Shown here piece after piece: positions 1-6,351 of a stretch of DNA of 11,269 nucleotides (position 1 is the first letter of the stretch; each line of letters starts with the position of its first letter). The notes under the pieces were generated by a model that was given only the letters and a program-made list of their open reading frames with translations, was not told the DNA's origin and ran no database searches. The translations under genes were made by a program, and so were the position numbers. The DNA is from an uncultured Clostridia bacterium (GTDB lineage: Bacteria; Bacillota_A; Clostridia; Christensenellales; CAG-138), in NCBI GenBank assembly GCA_946623765.1, contig CAMORL010000044.1, positions 1 to 11,269 on the forward strand, in the 5' to 3' direction.

Positions 1-2
1 AC

Positions 3-80
3 TCCGTCGGCACAATCTCCATGACCGCCGCCGAAATCGACGGCGAATGGAAGCTTCTCGCGCTGTACCTTCTTAACTGA
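3..80 (+). CDS. C-terminal end of an unidentified protein (5' truncated)
   Basis: The frame starting at base 3 is open from the window edge to a TGA at 78-80 and gives 25 residues ending in GEWKLLALYLLN. The other two forward frames also hit stops, at 22-24 and 74-76. This one is preferred because its residues look ordinary (TAAEIDGEWKLLALY) and because it ends 14 bases before a strong intrinsic terminator. Too little is visible to name a family. The gene converges with the SGNH hydrolase gene at 137-1057. Confidence 0.5.
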   Translation, partial: SVGTISMTAAEIDGEWKLLALYLLN

Positions 81-83
81 ATC

Positions 84-129
84 GAAAGAAAAATGCCGCC
101 GGTCTTCAACGGACCGGCGGCTTTGTATT
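84..129. terminator. Bidirectional Rho-independent terminator between convergent genes
   Basis: A perfect 10-bp GC-rich stem (GCCGCCGGTC at 95-104, GACCGGCGGC at 112-121) closes a 7-base loop. On the + strand it is followed by TTTGTATT. On the minus strand the hairpin is followed by ATTTTTCTTTC, a better U-tract. It can therefore end both the partial + strand gene and the long minus-strand operon whose last stop codon is at 137. Confidence 0.88.
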
Positions 130-136
130 ATCCCTG

Positions 137-1057
137 TTACGGCGCTTCGAACACCACGTTTCCGTTCATGTGTTCGGCAGCATAGCGACGCAGAAAACGA
201 ATCCATACGTCCTCGCCCTTGATGTTCAGATGCGCGTTCCCCTCGGCAAGATCCTTTCTCAGATAGCCGTCCTCGTCCATCAGCTCGTCCGCGAAAGAGA
301 TATACGCAACGTCCTTCTCTGCGCAGAGCTGTTCGAGCCGCTCGTTGAACGTGTTCCATTTCGGCTCCGTTTTCTTATAAAACGACTTCTGCACCGGGAG
401 CACGCCCTGCACGATAATCTCAACGTCCGGATTCGTTTCGAGGATGTTATCGATAATCTTGGAGAAATAACCGAGTACGTCGTCCCAGTTGCGCACGGCA
501 AGGTCGTTGAGACCGAACATCATAAAGACCTTCTTTGCCTCGCTCATGGCGATCCCCTCCGGCAGAGTGACCCTTCTCCCGCGATAGCGGAAGCAGACAT
601 CGCCGTCGATACGGTTTTCGCTTGCGCGCTTTGCACTCATGCTCGTCGCCGCAATGAACTGCGCCTTGCCGAGATACTCCGTTTGGGTCTCGTTGCGCAA
701 GTTGCGCACGCGATGCGAGAAAACCAGCGTCAGCGAATCTCCGACGAATACGGCGTCGTCATAGAAGCTGTCGAACTCGCCCGAATCCAGCCGCTCGTTT
801 GTGATGAGCTCAGGCGTGGGTTCCGGCGTGGGTTCCGGCGTGGGTTCCGGCGTGGGTTCCGGCGTCGGTTCCGGCGTCGGTTCCGGCGGCAGCGTCATCT
901 CCGGTATCTCTGTCTGTGAAATCTCGCTGTCCTTCGCCTGCTGCGCGGCAGAATCCGCAGCTGCGGCGGGTTCGCCGGTCGGCGTTACGGAATCTCCTCC
1001 GCACGCAATCGGTATTGCCAAACACAACAGAGCGATCACAATACACACAATTCGCAT
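137..1057 (-). CDS. Exported SGNH/GDSL-type hydrolase with Pro-Glu-Thr linker, probable lipoprotein
   Basis: This 306-residue protein starts with a short hydrophobic segment (residues 3-18) and a Cys-Gly-Gly at 19-21. That suggests a lipoprotein signal, although Pro at -3 of the lipobox is atypical. Residues about 58-83 are a PEPT repeat that would span the cell wall. The rest is an SGNH hydrolase fold: block I GDSLT with Ser108 as the likely nucleophile, block III GLND (Asn184), and His276 in AHLN near the C-terminus. The usual Asp three residues before the His is absent; Glu272 lies four residues before it. SGNH enzymes act as esterases or acyl-group hydrolases on lipids or cell-wall and capsule sugars; the substrate here is unknown. 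It is the last gene of the operon, 24 bases after the MATE gene, with its own GGAGG site (1064-1068) six bases from the ATG. It probably acts outside the membrane. Confidence 0.8.
   Translation of the reverse strand: MRIVCIVIALLCLAIPIACGGDSVTPTGEPAAAADSAAQQAKDSEISQTEIPEMTLPPEPTPEPTPEPTPEPTPEPTPEPTPELITNERLDSGEFDSFYDDAVFVGDSLTLVFSHRVRNLRNETQTEYLGKAQFIAATSMSAKRASENRIDGDVCFRYRGRRVTLPEGIAMSEAKKVFMMFGLNDLAVRNWDDVLGYFSKIIDNILETNPDVEIIVQGVLPVQKSFYKKTEPKWNTFNERLEQLCAEKDVAYISFADELMDEDGYLRKDLAEGNAHLNIKGEDVWIRFLRRYAAEHMNGNVVFEAP
813..884 (-). repeat. Six 12-bp tandem repeats encoding the PEPT linker
   Basis: On the + strand the unit GGCGTGGGTTCC occurs four times (813-860), followed by two copies of the one-base variant GGCGTCGGTTCC (861-884). 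On the coding minus strand each unit is one Pro-Glu-Pro-Thr. The near-identity of copies at DNA level suggests recent expansion by slippage, and copy number probably varies between strains. Confidence 0.95.
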
Positions 1058-1081
1058 ATGAATCCTCCGAAAAATGATTTG

Positions 1082-2482
1082 TCAAAGCGTTTCCGACTCC
1101 GGATACATCCGCATATACCGACGTCGGACGACCATGGAGACCGTAAAGTGCGTCAGCGCGGTCAGCGTCCACGAAATCGGATAGGAGAGATACACCATCC
1201 ACAGCACGGGTTTCAGCGGGAAAATCAGATAAATCCACAGAAGCCGGAACACGCAGGAACCGAGCAGCGAGATGACCGTGGACAGCGTGGATTTGCCGAG
1301 CCCCCTCAGAATGCCCGAACCGACCTCCATGAATGCAAGCGTCACATACGGCGCAATGTTGATATAGAAGCGTGTATACGCGGTATTCAGCGCGAGTTCG
1401 CTGCCGTCCCGGATATAGAGTCCGAGCAGCGGATGCCGGAAAATCAGCAGAATTGAAGTGCTCACGATCGCGACCATGGCAGTCACGAAGTAGCAGCAGC
1501 GCATGACCGTGCCGATGCGCTTATACTTTCTTGCGCCGTGGTGCTGGCTGGTGAACGTCACCGACGCCTGATAGACCGAGTTTGTCGCCACATACGCAAA
1601 CCCCTCAAGGTTCGTCGCCGCGGCGTTGCCGTCGATAACCGCCGATCCGCCGGGGCACAAGGTGTTGTTGATGCCGATGATCGTGCTTTGGATCAGCATG
1701 TTCGAAAGCGAGAACAGCATGCCCTGAATGCCCGCGGGCAGACCGTCGCGGATGATCTCGCGCATCGCCGTACCCGTGATGCGGAGCTTTTTGAGCTCCA
1801 GCCGGCACCAGCCGGAATCGCGCATCAGCACAATGCCGAGGATCACGACGTTCGCTGCGTTCGCAATGACCGTTGCGTAGGCCACGCCGTCAACCGACAT
1901 GCCGAGCACGAGCACGAAGAACAGATTCATGCCGACGTTCAGAAGTCCCGTGCCGGTGAGAATATAAAGCGGCGTACGCGTATCGCCCTTTGCGCGGAAG
2001 ATCGCGATGAGATAGTTCGATACCGACAGGAACGGCGCTCCGGCAAAATAGATGCGCGTATAGAGCGTCGCAAGCTCCAGAACATGCCCCCTGTCGCCGA
2101 GAAGCTCCAGTACCGGACGGCTTACAAACAGCCCGACAACCGCGCAGATCGCGCCGAACAGCGCTGCCATGACGAGAGAGGTGTGCACGGAGCGCTCCGT
2201 TGCGTCCCGGTCTCCCCTGCCGATGTTTCTTGCGACGACGACGTTCGTACCGATTGCAAAACCCGAAAAGATATTCAGAATGAAATTGATCATTGCGCCG
2301 GTCGTGCCGATCGCGCCGATTGCGCCTTCCACGCCCGACAGACCGGCGACGATCATGTCGGCGGCGTTGTAGAGCATCTGCAGAAGGTTCGTCGCCATCA
2401 GCGGCAGCGCAAAGAGAAAGACCTTGCCGAGCAGCGGCCCCTCAAGCATATTGATATCTTTGGATTTTCCGAATGCTTTCAT
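1082..2482 (-). CDS. MATE family multidrug/metabolite efflux transporter
   Basis: This 466-residue polytopic membrane protein has the length and twelve-helix layout of the MATE (NorM/DinF-type) family. The N-terminal signature is clear: EGPLLGKVFLFALPLMATNL, followed by LQMLYNAADMIVAG, and then a Gly-rich helix ending in ARNIGRGD at the first cytoplasmic loop. The second half repeats the pattern from about residue 240 (REIIRDGLPAGIQGMLFSLS). These transporters export cationic drugs or metabolites using Na+ or H+ gradients; the substrate cannot be read from sequence. The ATG is only four bases after the tsaD stop and lacks a clear Shine-Dalgarno sequence, so translation is probably coupled to tsaD. 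An in-frame Met at residue 12 (before LEGPLL) is an alternative start. Confidence 0.92.
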   Translation of the reverse strand: MKAFGKSKDINMLEGPLLGKVFLFALPLMATNLLQMLYNAADMIVAGLSGVEGAIGAIGTTGAMINFILNIFSGFAIGTNVVVARNIGRGDRDATERSVHTSLVMAALFGAICAVVGLFVSRPVLELLGDRGHVLELATLYTRIYFAGAPFLSVSNYLIAIFRAKGDTRTPLYILTGTGLLNVGMNLFFVLVLGMSVDGVAYATVIANAANVVILGIVLMRDSGWCRLELKKLRITGTAMREIIRDGLPAGIQGMLFSLSNMLIQSTIIGINNTLCPGGSAVIDGNAAATNLEGFAYVATNSVYQASVTFTSQHHGARKYKRIGTVMRCCYFVTAMVAIVSTSILLIFRHPLLGLYIRDGSELALNTAYTRFYINIAPYVTLAFMEVGSGILRGLGKSTLSTVISLLGSCVFRLLWIYLIFPLKPVLWMVYLSYPISWTLTALTHFTVSMVVRRRYMRMYPESETL

Positions 2483-2486
2483 ACGT

Positions 2487-3539
2487 TCAAACGACGGATA
2501 GATACGGCGTTGCGTTCAATTCAAGTCCGTCGCGTCGTCCTTTCATTAAAAGATAGAATCCGGCGCTGCCGATCATAGCGGCGTTGTCGGTGCAGTATTT
2601 CCAGTCGGGGCAGCAGAAGCGGATGCCCTTTTTCTTTGCCTTCTGAAAAAGCATCTCGCGCAGCGCTGCGTTTGCGGACACGCCGCCCGCAAGCACAAGC
2701 GTATCGTCCGCTGCGCGCACCGCTTTGTCCGAAAGGATCGAGATGACCTCTTGCTGGAAGCTCGCCGCGACGTCCGCGCGGTTCACAGTTTCTCCGCGCT
2801 GTTCGGCGGTGTGCAGCACATTGATGACAGCGGTCTTCAGTCCCGAAAAGCTCATATCGAATTCGTCCTCGCGCTCATTGAACGCGGAACGGAAGCGGAA
2901 CGCTTTCGGGTTTCCCTCCTTTGCAAGCTTTTCGAGTTCCGGTCCGCCGGGATAGCAAAGCCCAAGAACACGCGCGACTTTGTCGAACGCCTCGCCTGCC
3001 GCGTCGTCACGCGTGCGGCCGATCAGCGTACAGCGGTCATAGTCGTGTACCCGTACGATGTGGCTGTGACCGCCGGATGCGATAAGCGCGGTAAACGGCG
3101 GTTTCAGGTCCGGGAACGTCAGATAGTTTGCGGCAATGTGCCCCAGAATGTGGTTCGTGCCGATCAGCGGCAGATTCCGCGCAAGCGCAAGTCCCTTTGC
3201 GTAGCTTACGCCGACCAGCAGCGCGCCGACCAGCCCCGGACCGCAGGTCACCGCGATCGCGTCGACGTCTCCGAGGGTCATCCCTGCGTCGTCAAGCGCT
3301 TTTTCGACGACCGCTCCGATGCGCTCGACATGGTTGCGGCTGGCAAGTTCCGGCACGACCCCGCCGTATTTGCGGTGCAGCGGGATCTGTGTATGTACGA
3401 CGTTCGAAAGGACTTCGCGTCCGTCCCGCACAATCGCGCAGGCAGTCTCGTCACAGGAGCTTTCGATCGCAAGAACCGCTGCGTGACCGCGTTCGATCAG
3501 AACCGCCTGTTTTTCGGCGGCAAGCGTATCGTAGCTCAT
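2487..3539 (-). CDS. tsaD: tRNA N6-adenosine threonylcarbamoyltransferase TsaD
   Basis: TsaD transfers the threonylcarbamoyl group to A37 of ANN-decoding tRNAs (t6A synthesis), together with TsaB and TsaE. The 350-residue protein shows the family landmarks: LAIESSCDETA (23-33), GGVVPELASRNH (59-70), metal-binding His130 and His134 in NHILGH, SGGHSH (155-160), DDAAGEAFDK (178-187), the nucleotide-binding GGVSAN (285-290), and Asp318 in CTDNAAM, the third metal ligand. It has about 18 extra residues before the usual N-terminus. This start is supported by an AGGAGG site (3544-3549) four bases upstream and by the ATGA overlap with the preceding gene's stop; no other start codon lies close to LAIESS. 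TsaB, TsaE and RimI, frequent partners in bacterial operons, are not in this window. Confidence 0.97.
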   Translation of the reverse strand: MSYDTLAAEKQAVLIERGHAAVLAIESSCDETACAIVRDGREVLSNVVHTQIPLHRKYGGVVPELASRNHVERIGAVVEKALDDAGMTLGDVDAIAVTCGPGLVGALLVGVSYAKGLALARNLPLIGTNHILGHIAANYLTFPDLKPPFTALIASGGHSHIVRVHDYDRCTLIGRTRDDAAGEAFDKVARVLGLCYPGGPELEKLAKEGNPKAFRFRSAFNEREDEFDMSFSGLKTAVINVLHTAEQRGETVNRADVAASFQQEVISILSDKAVRAADDTLVLAGGVSANAALREMLFQKAKKKGIRFCCPDWKYCTDNAAMIGSAGFYLLMKGRRDGLELNATPYLSVV

Positions 3540-4621
3540 GCGTCCTCCTCGGGTTTGCCGGAAGGTTCGGGATCCGGATTTGCAGGCGCGTTCTCTCCCT
3601 CGTCAAGGGAAGGTTGAATGTCTGCCGTTGCAGGTTCTTCCTGCGCCGCAGGCTCCGTCTTCGGATAGATGGGATCGACAAGATGCTCCTTGACCGGCGA
3701 CAGCGGCGTTTCGTCCTCAAGGGATTCGCCGTTCTTTGCGCGGCGGATGATCTCGCTGCGGCGGTTTTTCGGGGCGTTTCGCAGCTTGTGCGAGAGCACG
3801 AGGTCCGGCCCCTTGATCGGCTGCGGCTCGTTTGCGTCATGCTCGATGACCACGATGTCCGCAATCGGTGAAGGCTTGCCTTCCTTGCGCCACGCAAACC
3901 GCACGAACACCGCAACCAGCGCAACAAATGCGATCTCGAAGATGATACAGATCGCCGCGCGCAGCACGATCGACGGGAAGATCGGCAGCAGCATGTTGAC
4001 CATCTTGCTCTCGGAATCGAGCACCCAGTTCAGTTCGTTCATCGCCTGTACCGTTCCGCCTGCGGAAAGGTATTGAATCAGCGATTTCGGGAAGATGATG
4101 AAGTGAAAGACGGTCCAAAAGCTGTCGAAATCCAGGATCGCCCAAATCCCCATGAACGCCAGAACGCCGCCGAAAATACCGGTTCCCCAAAACATGCCGG
4201 ACGAGATCAGCGCGCGGCGTTTTCCGTGCTCCATGAGCAGAATGCCGACGAGAAGCAGCACGCCTGCCGCGATCGCGCCGTACCGCGAGAACGCGGACAG
4301 CCCGAACCAAAGGCGCTGCACCTCGGTCATATGCACCTTTTCCTTCTGCTGGCTGAACAGATCGCTGACATCCTCGCCGTTGACGCGCGCGTCGACCGTG
4401 ATATTGGCGCGTTCGCCGCGCATGTAGTCGAACAGGACTTTCGTTGCTTTGGACAGGTCCGGCGTGCCGATGCCGAGGCTTTGAGACACGTTCAGCTCCT
4501 TATACTTTTGTTCGAGATAATCGCCGTCCTTCAGGATCAGCGAAACTGTGAAGAATGCGGCGGCGAAGATCAAAATCAGCGTCGCAAAGATCACGCACAG
4601 TTTTCCGATGGTATTCCGCAT
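3536..4621 (-). CDS. Lit-like lipoprotein intramolecular transacylase (DUF1461/TIGR01906) with long C-terminal tail
   Basis: This 361-residue membrane protein has four predicted helices (about 7-31, 110-130, 140-163, 212-243). The order of motifs matches the DUF1461/TIGR01906 family: a first extracytoplasmic loop with VLFDYMRGE (62-70) and the VHMTEV motif (His97), then FWTVFHFIIFP (His173) and a helix after LLPIFP. Known members (Lit of Enterococcus and Bacillus) move an acyl chain within the N-terminal diacylglyceryl-Cys of lipoproteins, giving the lyso form that is less visible to TLR2; two conserved outward-facing histidines are essential there, and His97/His173 are the likely equivalents. 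Unusual is the tail from about residue 244 to 361, basic at first and then rich in Pro, Glu and Asp, predicted cytoplasmic; typical Lit proteins end soon after the last helix. The start has AGGAGGGG overlapping the previous stop. Function assignment is by motif recall, not alignment. Confidence 0.72.
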   Translation of the reverse strand: MRNTIGKLCVIFATLILIFAAAFFTVSLILKDGDYLEQKYKELNVSQSLGIGTPDLSKATKVLFDYMRGERANITVDARVNGEDVSDLFSQQKEKVHMTEVQRLWFGLSAFSRYGAIAAGVLLLVGILLMEHGKRRALISSGMFWGTGIFGGVLAFMGIWAILDFDSFWTVFHFIIFPKSLIQYLSAGGTVQAMNELNWVLDSESKMVNMLLPIFPSIVLRAAICIIFEIAFVALVAVFVRFAWRKEGKPSPIADIVVIEHDANEPQPIKGPDLVLSHKLRNAPKNRRSEIIRRAKNGESLEDETPLSPVKEHLVDPIYPKTEPAAQEEPATADIQPSLDEGENAPANPDPEPSGKPEEDA

Positions 4622-4630
4622 GTCCCCTCC

Positions 4631-6346
4631 TCAGCGGTAGAACGTATTTCCGCCGACGAACTCGCGAAGAATGCTTGTGGGCGGGATTTCGTCCTCGACG
4701 GCGGCGTCCGAGATATAGTTCAGGAATTTGATGATGCTGATGACTTCGTCGTAGCACGGGCTCGACGATTCCACGTCGTTCAGCAGCGGATAGATGTGCT
4801 TCTTCAGCACGCAGAGCTCATAGACGAGCGACGTATTCATGATCTCGTCCGCGCTTTCCTGATACGGGAAGATCCATCGCTGCTCGCCGCGCTTGACCGA
4901 TTCCCACATGCCGAGCGTACGCTCGATGGTCGCGCCGCGCGTTTCGTAATCGCGCACCATGCGTCTGAGAAGCCGCACGTCGGTCGACGGAATGCGGTTG
5001 TGGTCGTCGAGATTCAGCGTCGTCAGCGCAGACACATAGAGTTTGAAGATCAGCTTCTTGTCGATGCGCGGCGTCAAAAGCTGCGGGTTCAGTCCGTGCA
5101 GGCCTTCGATGATCAGCATCGCGTCATCCCCGAGCTGCACGTAATGTCCGAGCATTTGCCGGGAGCCCGTCTTGAAATCGAAATGCGGGATCTCCACGCG
5201 TTCGCCGGACAGCAGCGCTTCGAGGTCGATATTGAACTGCGGCACGTCGATCATGTTGATGTGCTCATAGTCGATTTCACCGTTCTCGTCCGGATGTACC
5301 AGCGAGCGATCGATGTAGTAATCGTCGAGCGACAGGAGGATCGGCGTCTTGCCGAGTACGCGAAGCTGTGTCGCAAGGCGGTTGGCGCTCGTCGTTTTAC
5401 CGGAGCTCGAGGGTCCCGCGATCAGCACGGCGCGCGCGCCGCGGTTGACAATCCCGGTTGCGATCTCCGCAAACCGCCGCTCGTGCAGCGCTTCGTTCAC
5501 GCGGATCAGCTCGCGCACGCTGCCGTTTTCCACCATATCATTGAGATCGGCGATACAGCGGCAGTGCATGAGGTCCGCCCACCGGTCGGACTGCGCAAAG
5601 ACCTTCGTAAGGTTCGGCATATAGACATACCGTGTCGCGATGTCGGCGTCCGCATCCGAGGGGCGCAGCAGAAAGAGCCCGCCGGGACGGAACTGAAGAT
5701 CGAACACCTTTGCATAGCCGGTCGAAGGCAGCATTTCGCCGTAAAAATAATCGGCATAGTCGCCGTGCATGTACACGTCGAAATAGGTGAACTTGCGCCA
5801 GTTCAGAAGCCGCACCTTGTCCTCCTGCCCGTCCTGCTTGAACAGTTGGATCGCCTCGTCGATATCGAGACGCTTGCGGACGAGCGGATAATCCGCGTCG
5901 ACGATCTCGCGCATGCGGGTACGAATCGCCTCCATGTCGTCCGGCGTGAACTGCGGATCGATGTCGACGCTGATGTCGATCGACGGACCGATCGCATAGT
6001 TCACCTTGCAGCGTGCCTTCGGAAACAGCTCGCGCATCGCGAGGAAGAACACGTAGATGATCGTGCGCTCATAGATTGCTCTGCCGCGGCTTTCCGTGTA
6101 GCGGATCAGCTTGATTTCGCCGCCGCCCTTGCGGATCGCCTTGCGCATGCGGAAGGTGGTCGGGTTGTCGCCCTGCTCCTTTTGCCGCATCGGAATGTAA
6201 TTCAGCGTAAACACCTCGCCTGCGATATCCGCGGCGATCGGTCTTGTCTTTAAGCTCGCAGTGTCGAGCCCCAGGCGTTTGACGATATCCAGAAGGCTTT
6301 CGCCTGCCTGAACCTCGACCGGAGTGCCGTTCATTCTGATTTGCAT
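4631..6346 (-). CDS. TGS domain-containing uridine kinase-like (PRK/UDK family) protein
   Basis: Residue numbers count from the upstream TTG at 6361; subtract five for the chosen ATG. The N-terminus (about 6-65) looks like a TGS domain. It is followed by a region resembling the second additional domain of threonyl/alanyl-tRNA synthetases (about 70-170) but without its HxxxH zinc/editing motif. The C-terminal half is a P-loop kinase of the uridine kinase/phosphoribulokinase type: Walker A GPSSSGKTT (316-324), SLDDYYIDR (344-352), and Walker B-like MLIIEGLHGLN (415-425). Proteins of this build are common in Clostridia and usually annotated as uridine or nucleoside kinases; their true substrate is not firmly established as far as I know. 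The ATG at 6346 is chosen over the TTG because GGGGGT lies seven bases upstream and the TTG has no ribosome binding site. It is five bases after the pyrophosphatase stop and nine before lit. Confidence 0.87.
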   Translation of the reverse strand: MQIRMNGTPVEVQAGESLLDIVKRLGLDTASLKTRPIAADIAGEVFTLNYIPMRQKEQGDNPTTFRMRKAIRKGGGEIKLIRYTESRGRAIYERTIIYVFFLAMRELFPKARCKVNYAIGPSIDISVDIDPQFTPDDMEAIRTRMREIVDADYPLVRKRLDIDEAIQLFKQDGQEDKVRLLNWRKFTYFDVYMHGDYADYFYGEMLPSTGYAKVFDLQFRPGGLFLLRPSDADADIATRYVYMPNLTKVFAQSDRWADLMHCRCIADLNDMVENGSVRELIRVNEALHERRFAEIATGIVNRGARAVLIAGPSSSGKTTSANRLATQLRVLGKTPILLSLDDYYIDRSLVHPDENGEIDYEHINMIDVPQFNIDLEALLSGERVEIPHFDFKTGSRQMLGHYVQLGDDAMLIIEGLHGLNPQLLTPRIDKKLIFKLYVSALTTLNLDDHNRIPSTDVRLLRRMVRDYETRGATIERTLGMWESVKRGEQRWIFPYQESADEIMNTSLVYELCVLKKHIYPLLNDVESSSPCYDEVISIIKFLNYISDAAVEDEIPPTSILREFVGGNTFYR

Positions 6347-6351
6347 GATTT

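Noticed and set aside
813..884. CRISPR-like array
   Set aside because: The 12-bp units are contiguous with no spacers and keep the reading frame of a protein linker.
801..1061. Gly-Ser-Gly-Val repeat protein on the + strand
   Set aside because: This is the complementary reading of the PEPT repeat; periodic DNA gives periodic peptides in every frame.
1538..2578. 346-codon + strand frame opposite the MATE and tsaD genes
   Set aside because: Low-complexity Arg/His/Asp-rich shadow of the MATE coding frame; no domain recognisable and no ribosome binding site logic.
4073..6253. 726-codon open frame on the + strand opposite the TGS-kinase and part of lit
   Set aside because: It is antisense to genes with clear motifs, its translation is rich in Arg, His, Asp and Val as expected of a GC-rich shadow frame, and it crosses two real genes and their junction.
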